Below, piece after piece: positions 1-6,545 of a DNA stretch of 10,532 bases. Numbering within the stretch: position 1 is the stretch's first letter; each line of letters begins with the position of its first letter. Where the stretch lies: positions 1 through 10,532 of the forward strand of contig DOWL01000010.1 of NCBI GenBank assembly GCA_003519585.1. Direction: 5' to 3'. A program made the position numbers and the translations under genes. This DNA is from Nocardioides sp. (GTDB taxonomy: Bacteria; Actinomycetota; Actinomycetes; Propionibacteriales; Nocardioidaceae). Under the pieces are notes generated by a model. That model worked only from the letters and a program-made list of their open reading frames with translations. It was not told the origin of the DNA and did not search any database.

Positions 1-178
1 CCTCCGCGGGTACGGCTCGTGCTGGGGCCGGCTCCCGCCGGGGGACGACCCCGAGAACGGGCAACTGCTGTGGCCTCCCCCGGCCCCACGCCAGACCCCA
101 CGCCCGACCCCCAGGTCTTGGCCTCCTACCTCGACCGGACCCGCTGGTTCGGCGGCAAGGGGCGCCCGTACGCCGTGA
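1..178 (+). CDS. treS: Probable C-terminal end of trehalose synthase (TreS), 5' partial
   Basis: A reading frame open from the window's left edge (frame of base 2) ends at TGA 176-178. Its first residues, LRGYGSCWGRLPPGDD, resemble the last beta-strand of the C-terminal domain of TreS-type GH13 enzymes, which often ends in a G-[YH]-G-x-x-W-x-R-L pattern. TreS interconverts maltose and trehalose and commonly lies directly upstream of maltokinase in actinobacteria. Over bases 2-75 almost every third codon position in this frame is G or C, whereas the maltokinase frame has mixed third positions there, so this frame looks like the coding one up to about base 70. After that it becomes a Pro/Thr/Arg-rich tail that reads like out-of-frame maltokinase. 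The true gene may therefore overlap maltokinase by about 109 bases, or a frameshift may have removed a nearer stop. Only a short tail is visible, so the identification rests largely on context. Confidence 0.42.
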   Translation, partial: LRGYGSCWGRLPPGDDPENGQLLWPPPAPRQTPRPTPRSWPPTSTGPAGSAARGARTP

Positions 179-1488
179 CCGGGGTGCGCGCGCTCGGGGA
201 GCTTCCCGGTGGCCCACCCCTCGTGGTGATCCACCTCGTCGAGCTCACCTACGCGGACGAGGAGGGCGGGGTCGAGCTCTACCAGGTGCCGCTGGTCTTC
301 TACGAACACCCTGAGGGCCGGCTCGACCACGCCTTCGTGGGCTGGTGGGAGGACCCCGACCACGGCTGGGTGCATGCCTACGACGCCCTGCACGACCGAG
401 AGGCGATGGCGCTGTGGCAGCGCGCCTTCGCCGAGGCTGCCGATGGTGAGGTGCTCGACGCGGGTGGGCTCCACTTCCACAGGCTCCCCGGGCACGACCT
501 CGACCTCACCGCGCACTCGACGCTGTTCAGCGGCGAGCAGTCCAACTCCTCTGTCGCGTACGGCGAGGACGCGTTGATGAAGGTGTTCCGCAAGGTCACG
601 CCGGGCGTCAACCCCGACATCGCCGTACACGAGGTGCTGACCCGGGCCGGCTCCGAGCACGTGCCGGCGCTGTACGGCTGGCTGGAGGTTCGCGACGGCG
701 ACCAGCCGCTGCAGTTGGCGATGCTGCAGCAGTTCCTGCGCACGGCGAGTGATGGCTGGGACCTTGCGCTGGCGAGTGTTCGGACCCTCTTCGCCGATCC
801 GGAGGTCCATGCCAACGAGTCGGGCGGCGACTTCGCCGGCGAGGCCACCCGGCTCGGCGAGGCACTCCGCGACGTCCACGAGTCGCTGCGCGAGCACTTC
901 CCCACCGAGCAACGACCTCCATCTGCGGCCGCCGAACTGGGCGCGACCATGGTGGGTCGACTCGAGGCCGCCCTGAGCGTCGTGCCCGAGCTCGACGAGC
1001 ACGCCAAGGGACTCAGGGAGACCTTCGACGAGGTCGCCAGGCTCGACGGCGTCGCGGTTCAGCAGGTGCACGGCGATCTCCATCTCGGCCAGACGCTGCG
1101 CACCTCGGTGGGCTGGAAGATCGTCGACTTCGAGGGCGAGCCCGCGAAGCCACTCGCCGAGCGGCAACTCCCCGACTCGCCGTGGCGCGACGTGGCCGGG
1201 ATGCTCCGCAGCTTCGACTATGCCGCCCGCGTGGTGGAGCGCTCGTTGTCGATCGGCGACGAGGCCGAGGCCGAACTGGTCGACACCCGGGCCGAGGAGT
1301 GGTCGGAGCGCAATAAGAACCACTTCCTGGTCGCCTACGCCGGTGGTGCGCTGACGCCCGACCAGCAACTGCTGCTCAACGCCTACGTCGCCGACAAGGC
1401 CGTGTACGAGACCGTCTACGAGACCCGCAACCGCCCGTCCTGGGTCACCATCCCGCTCCAGGCCGTGGCGAGGATCGGAGCCGCATGA
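70..1488 (+). CDS. mak: Maltokinase (Mak / Pep2), trehalose-to-glycogen pathway
   Basis: Phosphorylates maltose with ATP to maltose 1-phosphate, the precursor used by the maltosyltransferase GlgE; a cytosolic enzyme. From GTG 70 the protein is 472 aa, close to the roughly 455 aa of mycobacterial maltokinase. The N-terminal cap region carries RTRWFGGKGRPY, typical of the family. MKVFRKVTPGVNPDIAVHE in the middle fits the nucleotide-binding Lys segment. The kinase core shows HGDLHLGQ (H334 to Q341, catalytic D336) and DFEGEP with metal-binding D353. The ORF is also open upstream (GTG 19 and beyond), but third-position GC is low before base 70 and the probable treS frame occupies that stretch, so GTG 70 is preferred. 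No good Shine-Dalgarno site precedes it, which suggests coupling to treS. A short PTPD-PTPD linker follows the start. The stop overlaps the glgB start as ATGA. The family is confident; the exact start is not. Confidence 0.93.
   Translation: MASPGPTPDPTPDPQVLASYLDRTRWFGGKGRPYAVTGVRALGELPGGPPLVVIHLVELTYADEEGGVELYQVPLVFYEHPEGRLDHAFVGWWEDPDHGWVHAYDALHDREAMALWQRAFAEAADGEVLDAGGLHFHRLPGHDLDLTAHSTLFSGEQSNSSVAYGEDALMKVFRKVTPGVNPDIAVHEVLTRAGSEHVPALYGWLEVRDGDQPLQLAMLQQFLRTASDGWDLALASVRTLFADPEVHANESGGDFAGEATRLGEALRDVHESLREHFPTEQRPPSAAAELGATMVGRLEAALSVVPELDEHAKGLRETFDEVARLDGVAVQQVHGDLHLGQTLRTSVGWKIVDFEGEPAKPLAERQLPDSPWRDVAGMLRSFDYAARVVERSLSIGDEAEAELVDTRAEEWSERNKNHFLVAYAGGALTPDQQLLLNAYVADKAVYETVYETRNRPSWVTIPLQAVARIGAA
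85..108 (+). repeat. 12-bp tandem duplication encoding PTPD-PTPD
   Basis: Two in-frame copies (85-96 and 97-108) differ at one base and encode Pro-Thr-Pro-Asp twice at the start of maltokinase, just before the conserved N-terminal domain. It looks like a small replication-slippage duplication in an unconserved leader or linker. It has no evident function. Confidence 0.6.
1477..1480 (+). promoter_or_regulatory. GGAG ribosome binding site for glgB
   Basis: GGAG lies 4 nt before ATG 1485, inside the last codons of maltokinase, with a second AGGA at 1471-1474. With the ATGA overlap it supports ATG 1485 as the glgB start and translational coupling with maltokinase. Confidence 0.55.
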
Positions 1489-3674
1489 AGACCCCCGCCG
1501 TCCTGCCCGTCGACGCCGATCAGCTCGACCTGCTGGTCCGCGGCGAGCACGGCAGCCCGCACTCGATCCTCGGCCCACACCCGCACGACGGCGGCGTGAC
1601 CGTCCGCGCCCTCAAACCGCTCGCTCAGCGGGTCTCGGCTCGGCACGGCGACGGCACGACGTACGAACTCACCCACGAGCACGACGGTGTCTGGGTCGGC
1701 GTGCTGCCCGGGCCCGACGTCCCGGACTACCGCATCGTCGTGGACTACGGCGACGGGCACGAGCACGTCGTCGACGACCCCTATCGCTTCCTTCCTACGC
1801 TCGGCGAGGTCGACCTGCACCTGATCGGCGAGGGCCGCCATGAGCTGCTCTGGACCGTCCTCGGCGCGCGGGTGCACCACTACGACGCGCCTCTGGGCGA
1901 CCCGGTGGTCGGTACGTCGTTCGCGGTCTGGGCGCCCTCGGCGCGCGCCGTCCGGGTCAAGGCCGACTTCAACCGCTGGGACGGCCGTGAGCACCCGATG
2001 CGGCAGCTCGGCAGCTCCGGCGTCTGGGAGCTGTTCGTGCCCGAGGTGGGCTCGGGCAACGCCTACAAGTACGCCGTCCTGGGCGCCGACGGCCAGTGGC
2101 GCGAGAAGGCCGATCCGATGGCGTCCTGGGCCGAGGTGCCGGCCGACACCGCATCGAAGGTCTTCGAGTCCAGCTACGAGTGGAGCGACGCCGCGTGGAT
2201 GGATGCGCGCCCCGCGAAGCAGCACGTGCGGGAGCCGATGTCGATCTACGAGGTGCACCTGGCCTCGTGGCGGCGCGGGAAGACGTGGGAGCAGTTGGCC
2301 GACGAGCTGCCCGGCTACGTCGCCGATCTCGGCTTCACGCATGTCGAACTGATGCCGGTCATGCAGCACCCGTTCGGCGGCTCGTGGGGCTACCACGTGA
2401 CGTCGTACTTCGCGCCTGACTCGAGGTTCGGCGACCCCGACGGCTTCCGGCTGCTCGTCGACCGGCTGCACCAGGCCGACGTCGGCGTGATCCTCGACTG
2501 GGTGCCCGGCCACTTCGCTACCGACGAGTGGGCGCTGGCGCGGTTCGACGGCACGCCCCTCTACGAGGACCCCAACCCGCAGCGCGGCTGGCACAAGGAG
2601 TGGGGCTCCCACATCTTCAACTTCGGCCGGCACGAGGTGCGCAACTTCCTCTACGCCAACGCCCTCTACTGGCTCGAGGAGTTCCACGCCGACGGGCTCC
2701 GGGTCGACGGGGTCGCCTCGATGCTCTATCTCGACTACTCGCGCGAGGAGGGAGAGTGGACGCCGAACCAGTACGGCGGCCGCGAGAACCTCGAGGCCGT
2801 GCAGTTCCTCCAGGAGATGAACGCCACGGTCTACAAGCGCACCCCCGGCGTCACCACCATCGCCGAGGAGTCGACGTCGTGGCCACAGGTCACCGGCCCC
2901 ACGTCCTCGGGCGGGCTGGGCTTCGGCTTCAAGTGGAACATGGGCTTCATGCACGACACGCTGCGCTACCTCTCGCGCGATCCCGTGCATCGGAAGCACC
3001 ACCACGACGACGTCACCTTCGGCCTGATGTACGCGTGGACGGAGAACTTCGTCCTGCCGCTCTCCCACGACGAGGTCGTGCACGGGAAGGGATCGCTGCT
3101 GCGCAAGATGCCGGGTGACCGGTGGCGCCAGCTGGCCAACCTGCGCGCGTTCCTCGGCTTCATGTGGGCGCACCCCGGCAAGCAGTTGCTGTTCATGGGC
3201 TGCGAGATCGGCCAGGAGTCGGAATGGGCCGAGGCCCGCGAGCTGGACTGGTGGCTCCTCGACCACCCCGAGCACCTCGGCGTGCACTCACTGGTCCGTG
3301 ACCTCAACACCACTTACGCCGACTCCCCCGCCATGTGGCAGCTGGACGACGACCCGGCCGGATTCCAGTGGATCGACGCCAACGATGCGGGCCGCAACGT
3401 CTTCTCCTTCATCCGCCGCGGCGGCGACGCCCCCGACCTGGTCTGCGTCTCCAACTTCGCGGCCATTCCCCACGAGAACTACCGGCTCGGTCTCCCCTCG
3501 GTCGGCGCCTGGGACGAGGTGGTCAACACCGACGCCGAGTCCTACACCGGCTCCGGCGTCGGCAACCTCGGCGGCATCACCGGTGTCGAGGGCGACCACC
3601 TGGGCCAGCCGGCGTACGCCGACATCGTGGTCCCGCCGCTGGCCACCGTGTGGTTCCGAGCCCGCACTGACTGA
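1485..3674 (+). CDS. glgB: 1,4-alpha-glucan branching enzyme (GlgB)
   Basis: Cleaves alpha-1,4-glucan chains and transfers the segment to a 6-position, creating the alpha-1,6 branches of glycogen; cytosolic, GH13. The 729 aa match the usual long bacterial form: an N1 domain (about 12-110, with SPHSILGPH), a CBM48 domain (about 130-225, AVWAPSARAVRVKADFNRWDG region), the (beta/alpha)8 barrel (about 255-600) and a C-terminal beta domain. All four GH13 regions are visible: DWVPGHF with D338; DGLRVDGVAS with nucleophile D408; AEEST with acid/base E461; and LPLSHDEVVHGK with transition-state stabiliser D529. The 53- and 68-residue spacings equal those of E. coli GlgB (405/458/526). The start overlaps the maltokinase stop by ATGA and has GGAG upstream, so the two genes are probably cotranscribed. 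The linkage places it in the TreS-Mak-GlgE route and not only in classical GlgC-GlgA glycogen synthesis. Confidence 0.97.
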   Translation: MKTPAVLPVDADQLDLLVRGEHGSPHSILGPHPHDGGVTVRALKPLAQRVSARHGDGTTYELTHEHDGVWVGVLPGPDVPDYRIVVDYGDGHEHVVDDPYRFLPTLGEVDLHLIGEGRHELLWTVLGARVHHYDAPLGDPVVGTSFAVWAPSARAVRVKADFNRWDGREHPMRQLGSSGVWELFVPEVGSGNAYKYAVLGADGQWREKADPMASWAEVPADTASKVFESSYEWSDAAWMDARPAKQHVREPMSIYEVHLASWRRGKTWEQLADELPGYVADLGFTHVELMPVMQHPFGGSWGYHVTSYFAPDSRFGDPDGFRLLVDRLHQADVGVILDWVPGHFATDEWALARFDGTPLYEDPNPQRGWHKEWGSHIFNFGRHEVRNFLYANALYWLEEFHADGLRVDGVASMLYLDYSREEGEWTPNQYGGRENLEAVQFLQEMNATVYKRTPGVTTIAEESTSWPQVTGPTSSGGLGFGFKWNMGFMHDTLRYLSRDPVHRKHHHDDVTFGLMYAWTENFVLPLSHDEVVHGKGSLLRKMPGDRWRQLANLRAFLGFMWAHPGKQLLFMGCEIGQESEWAEARELDWWLLDHPEHLGVHSLVRDLNTTYADSPAMWQLDDDPAGFQWIDANDAGRNVFSFIRRGGDAPDLVCVSNFAAIPHENYRLGLPSVGAWDEVVNTDAESYTGSGVGNLGGITGVEGDHLGQPAYADIVVPPLATVWFRARTD

Positions 3675-3691
3675 GCTTGCGGTCAGCCAAC

Positions 3692-3697
3692 TAGCCT
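3692..3697 (+). promoter_or_regulatory. Candidate -10 hexamer (TAGCCT) for a leaderless Nudix mRNA
   Basis: TAGCCT fits the actinobacterial -10 consensus TANNNT and is followed by exactly 7 nt (3698-3704) before GTG 3705, so transcription could begin at the start codon. No Shine-Dalgarno sequence precedes the GTG, as expected for a leaderless transcript. The -35 region is poor: only TGACTG-like bases at 3668-3673. The gene sits 30 nt after glgB and could also be read through from it. Confidence 0.42.
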
Positions 3698-3704
3698 GAC
3701 GCCT

Positions 3705-4469
3705 GTGAGCGATCCGACCGGAGTCCGCGTGACCACCGTGGGTGATGGCGTGGCGCGGCTGGAGTGGCCGGACGGACAGCCCATCGAGGACATCCAAGCG
3801 GCGGTCGGGACGGCGCTCGCCCAGCACGCCCGAGTCGAGGCGTGGGTCGATCCCTCCGACCCAGCCGCCCACCGGCTGGCGATCTGGTCCGGGCTTCGAC
3901 GCGAGGGCGTGATGCGCGGGATCAGCGTCGGGGACCAGCAGGTCGACCGCGTTGTCTACGCGCGGCTGGCCGACGATCTGCCGATCCACGAGCCGGAGGG
4001 GTTCCGGGCCCTGCTCAACTCTTTCCTGCCCCGCAAGCGCGCGATCAGCCAGATGTTGGTCCGCGACCTCGACGGGCGAGTGCTGCTGTGCCGGCTCACC
4101 TATAAGCAGGACTGGGACCTCCCGGGAGGAGTGGTCGAGGTCGGTGAGTCGCCGCAACTCGCGGTCACCCGAGAGGTCGAAGAGGAGCTGGCACTTCAGA
4201 TCCCTGCCGGGCGGCTGCTGCTCACCGACTGGCTGCCGCCGTGGAGCGGCTGGGACGACGCGCTATGCCTCGTCTTCGACGGCGGCGAGCACCAGTCATC
4301 GGTGCTCGACGACATGGTCCGACAGGAGCGGGAGATCCGCGACGCAGCGTTCTGCACGGTCGACGAGGTGCGCGAACGCTGCGCCGATTTCACCGCCCGT
4401 CGGGTGGAGTCCGCGTTGGCGAACCTGTCGAGTGCCGCACCGGCCTACGTCGAGTCCGGGTCGACCTGA
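3705..4469 (+). CDS. Nudix hydrolase with GNAT-like N-terminal extension
   Basis: A 254-aa protein. The C-terminal part (about 108-235) is a Nudix domain, which hydrolyses nucleoside diphosphates linked to another moiety; the substrate cannot be read from sequence. The Nudix box starts at G142: G-x5-E148-x7-R156-E157-V-E-E160-E161. The metal-binding glutamates are present, but the usual Gly near the end of the box is Ala163. The N-terminal part (about 20-95) looks like the C-terminal half of a GNAT acetyltransferase: VEAWVDPSDPAAHRLAIWSG, then LRREGVMRG, then a D-x-V-VYARLADD strand, matching the family's 'N-x-x-S-x-x-x-x-x-K-x-GF-x-x-EG-x-x-R' region. The preceding GNAT strands and the acetyl-CoA pyrophosphate loop (Q/R-x-x-G-x-G/A) are not visible, so acetyltransferase activity is unlikely. 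GTG 3705 is chosen because coding bias starts there and a -10-like hexamer precedes it. Its role near the glycogen genes is unknown. Confidence 0.88.
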   Translation: MSDPTGVRVTTVGDGVARLEWPDGQPIEDIQAAVGTALAQHARVEAWVDPSDPAAHRLAIWSGLRREGVMRGISVGDQQVDRVVYARLADDLPIHEPEGFRALLNSFLPRKRAISQMLVRDLDGRVLLCRLTYKQDWDLPGGVVEVGESPQLAVTREVEEELALQIPAGRLLLTDWLPPWSGWDDALCLVFDGGEHQSSVLDDMVRQEREIRDAAFCTVDEVRERCADFTARRVESALANLSSAAPAYVESGST

Positions 4470-4496
4470 GCCTTCCGCTCACCCGGCAACTCGGGT
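4452..4496 (+). terminator. Imperfect stem-loops spanning the end of the Nudix gene
   Basis: GAGTCCGGGT (4452-4461) can pair with ACCCGG plus ACTC (4481-4492, with CA bulged) around a 19-nt loop containing the Nudix stop codon. Alternatively, ACCCG (4481-4485) can pair with CGGGT (4492-4496) in a small 5-bp hairpin. The two structures share an arm and exclude each other. There is no U-tract, so this is at best a weak terminator or attenuator ahead of the permease gene. Confidence 0.25.
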
Positions 4497-4502
4497 TAGA
4501 CA
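4497..4502 (+). promoter_or_regulatory. Weak candidate -10 (TAGACA) for the permease gene
   Basis: TAGACA lies 42 nt before the ATG at 4545, in the 75-nt gap after the Nudix gene, and would leave a leader of about 35 nt carrying the Shine-Dalgarno site. The match is imperfect (a final A instead of T), and the best -35 placement, TTCCGC at 4473-4478 with an 18-nt spacer, is poor. Recorded as a possibility only. Confidence 0.2.
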
Positions 4503-4532
4503 TGGAGCCCACATCTGGACGCAGACGTGCAC

Positions 4533-4539
4533 AGGGGGG
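4533..4539 (+). promoter_or_regulatory. Shine-Dalgarno site deciding the permease start
   Basis: AGGGGGG lies 5 nt before ATG 4545. The longer reading from GTG 4527 would place this purine run inside the coding region and has no site of its own, so ATG 4545 is preferred. Confidence 0.6.
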
Positions 4540-4544
4540 CCAGG

Positions 4545-6062
4545 ATGGTCGATCAACAGGCCGAGCAGGCGCAGCTCAAGGCGGGCGCGATCGGGTTCGT
4601 CGACTCGCTCGTCATCGGGTTGAACGCCACCTCGCCGGCGTACTCCCTGGCGGCGGTGATCGGTCCCATCGCGGCGCTGGTCGGCGTCTACGCGCCGGGC
4701 GTGCTGCTGGCGTCGTTCGTGCCGATGGCGCTGATCGCCACCGCGTTCCTCTACCTCAATCGCGTCGACCAGGACTGCGGTACGACGTTCAGCTGGGTCA
4801 CCCGCGCGATGGGTCCATGGTTCGGCTGGCTCGGCGGCTGGGCCATCACCATGACCGGCGTGCTGGTCATCGGGTCGCTGGCCGACGTCGGAGTCAGCTT
4901 CACGCTGCTGACCTTCGGCCTCGACGACGCCGCCGAGAACGCGTGGATCCGGATGCCGCTCGCGATCGGGCTGATCATCCTGCTCACCTGGATCTGCATC
5001 CTCGGCACCGACATCTCCGCGCGGCTGCAGAACGGGCTGATCCTCGGTCAGGTCCTGGCCCTGATCGCGTTCGCGGTGGTCGCGATCGCCAAGGCGGTCG
5101 GCGACACCAGCCCGCTGGCGCCGATCGACCCGTCCCTGTCCTGGCTCAACCCCTTCGGTGCCGGCGGCGCTGCCTTGACGTCGGGGCTGCTGCTAGGCGT
5201 GTTCGCCTATTGGGGGTGGGAGTCGGCGGTCAACCTGAGCGAGGAGACCACCGACGGCAACAGCACCCCCGGCCGCGCCGCGGTGTGGTCGACGGTGATC
5301 CTGGTCGGCACCTACGTCTCGGTCGCCATCGCCGTCGTCGCGTTCGCCGGCACCGAGTGGCTGTCCACGGTCGGCGCGGAGGAAGAGGAGTTCACCTTCG
5401 CCGAGCTCGCCGATCTCGCCATGGGCGACTGGAGCTGGGTGCTGCTCCTCGCGGTCGCCACCTCGGCGATCGCCTCGACCCAGACCACGATCATCCCGGC
5501 CTCCCGGACCGGCCTCTCGATGGCCCGGCGCTACGCATTGCCGCCGCAGTTCGGACGGATCGACCCCCGGCATCGCACCCCGGCCGTCAGCACCTGGTGG
5601 GTCGCGGGGATCGCCATCGTCTGGTACGTCGTGATCTACCAGCTCAGCGCCAACGCGCTGTTCGACTCACTCACAGCTCTCTCGCTGCTGATCGCCTTCT
5701 ACTACGCCCTGACCGGCGTCGCCTGCGCGATCTACTACCGCAAGCACCTCACGGAGAGCGCCAAGAACCTGTTCCTGATCGGGATCGGCCCGCTGGTCGG
5801 CGCGGCGCTGCTGGTCTGGCTGCTGGTGCTCTCGGTGCGCGACATGTCCGACCCGGAGAACTCCTACAGCGGTCAGTCGTGGTTCGGCGTCGGTCCACCG
5901 CTCGTGATCGGCATCGGGATCTTCCTGGCCGGGCTGGTGCTCATGTTCGTCTGGCGCAGCCAGGACCGGCGCTACTGGCAGGAGCGCGCCGGACTTCCCG
6001 ACCCCGACGTGGTCCACGGCGTCAAGGCCGCGGCCGGCGATCCTGACGGACTGGAGGGCTGA
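4545..6062 (+). CDS. APC-superfamily amino acid permease, 12 TM
   Basis: A predicted secondary transporter in the cytoplasmic membrane, most like amino acid/polyamine/organocation permeases; the substrate is not identifiable. It is 505 aa from ATG 4545. TM1 contains the unwound substrate-site segment GLNATSPAYSL, and TM2-TM3 are separated by the amphipathic DCGTTFSWVTRAMGPWFGWLGGW stretch typical of the family. TM6 has GVFAYWGWESAVNLSEET, with the conserved F-x-x-x-G-x-E character. The loop RIDPRHRTPAVS before TM9 is the usual APC 'H-x-x-x-x-P' segment. Hydrophobic spans fit 12 helices, with TM11-12 at about 415-475 and a charged cytosolic tail of about 30 residues. An acidic EEEEF patch lies in the predicted loop after TM7. 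The downstream universal stress protein starts 3 nt after its stop, with its ribosome site inside this gene, so the two are probably one transcript and functionally paired. Confidence 0.93.
   Translation: MVDQQAEQAQLKAGAIGFVDSLVIGLNATSPAYSLAAVIGPIAALVGVYAPGVLLASFVPMALIATAFLYLNRVDQDCGTTFSWVTRAMGPWFGWLGGWAITMTGVLVIGSLADVGVSFTLLTFGLDDAAENAWIRMPLAIGLIILLTWICILGTDISARLQNGLILGQVLALIAFAVVAIAKAVGDTSPLAPIDPSLSWLNPFGAGGAALTSGLLLGVFAYWGWESAVNLSEETTDGNSTPGRAAVWSTVILVGTYVSVAIAVVAFAGTEWLSTVGAEEEEFTFAELADLAMGDWSWVLLLAVATSAIASTQTTIIPASRTGLSMARRYALPPQFGRIDPRHRTPAVSTWWVAGIAIVWYVVIYQLSANALFDSLTALSLLIAFYYALTGVACAIYYRKHLTESAKNLFLIGIGPLVGAALLVWLLVLSVRDMSDPENSYSGQSWFGVGPPLVIGIGIFLAGLVLMFVWRSQDRRYWQERAGLPDPDVVHGVKAAAGDPDGLEG
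6053..6057 (+). promoter_or_regulatory. GGAGG ribosome binding site for the universal stress protein
   Basis: A full GGAGG core lies 8 nt before GTG 6066, inside the last codons of the permease. It fixes the GTG start and supports cotranslation of the pair. Confidence 0.65.
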
Positions 6063-6065
6063 CCC

Positions 6066-6476
6066 GTGGCGGTGGTGCTGGGGTACGACGAGTCACCGGG
6101 CGCGGTGGCTGCCCTCGAGGTCGCGATCGAGGTGGCGTCGCGGTACGGAGAGGAGCTGGTGCTCGTCTACGGCGCCGCTCCGCCCGGTGGGATGGGCGAG
6201 GAATTCCGCTCGCACCGGGAGGCGCTGCGGGAGCTGGGCCGTACCGCCACCGGGCACGCGCTCGAACGTGCCGAAGCCGCCGGGGTGACCGCGCGCGTGG
6301 AGCTCGTGGACGCCAAGCCCGCGGAGGCCCTCGTGCACGTCGGCGACGCGGTGGACGCGACGGTGATCGTGGTCGGCACCGCCGGCGAGAGTCCGTTCAA
6401 GGGCGCGATCCTGGGCTCGACCTCGCACAAGCTGCTGCACCTCGCGAATCGGCCGGTGCTCTGCGTCCCGGTTTGA
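6066..6476 (+). CDS. Universal stress protein, UspA-like ATP-binding domain
   Basis: A single-domain 136-aa universal stress protein with a Rossmann-like alpha/beta fold, cytosolic and usually dimeric. The N-terminal strand VAVVLGYDESPGAVAALEVA carries the conserved Asp and Ser/Pro of the nucleotide site. The C-terminal motif GTAGESPFKGAILGST fits G-x2-G-x9-G-(S/T) exactly, marking it as the ATP-binding type (MJ0577-like) and not the E. coli UspA non-binding type. Domain limits and length match a complete single USP. The start is GTG with a GGAGG site 8 nt upstream. Its position 3 nt after the APC permease suggests it senses nucleotide or energy state to modulate that transporter. USP domains also occur fused to or beside transporters elsewhere, but regulation here is inference. 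Confidence 0.93.
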   Translation: MAVVLGYDESPGAVAALEVAIEVASRYGEELVLVYGAAPPGGMGEEFRSHREALRELGRTATGHALERAEAAGVTARVELVDAKPAEALVHVGDAVDATVIVVGTAGESPFKGAILGSTSHKLLHLANRPVLCVPV

Positions 6477-6497
6477 TACCCCGGCGAGTCTCAGCCC

Positions 6498-6542
6498 CGA
6501 GTCCGCGGGCGAGGCCAACGCTCGCGAAAGACGCCCGACTCG
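6498..6542. terminator. Imperfect hairpin between convergent genes, possible bidirectional terminator
   Basis: In the 69-nt gap between the convergent usp and cnoX-like genes, CGAGTC (6498-6503) pairs with GACTCG (6537-6542), and GGGCG (6507-6511) pairs with CGCCC (6532-6536) after a 3-nt bulge. A small inner GCGAG/CTCGC stem is an alternative. There is no U-tract on either strand, as is common for actinobacterial terminators. The position suits termination of both transcripts. Confidence 0.42.
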
Positions 6543-6545
6543 AAG

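Noticed and set aside
1416..3287. 623-codon open frame on the minus strand
   Set aside because: It is antisense to glgB, whose catalytic motifs are all intact. The frame is open because GC-rich codons lack stops, and its product is low-complexity Val/Arg/His-rich.
3667..3686. CTGAC/GTCAG stem just after glgB
   Set aside because: Only 5 bp with a 10-nt loop and no U-tract. Too weak to call a terminator, and it overlaps the possible Nudix promoter.
3288..4157. 289-codon minus-strand frame crossing the glgB-Nudix junction
   Set aside because: It spans two well-supported plus-strand genes and shows no motif.
4241..6046. 601-codon open frame on the plus strand
   Set aside because: An out-of-frame shadow of the Nudix and permease genes, with an Arg/Gly-rich product and no domain signature.
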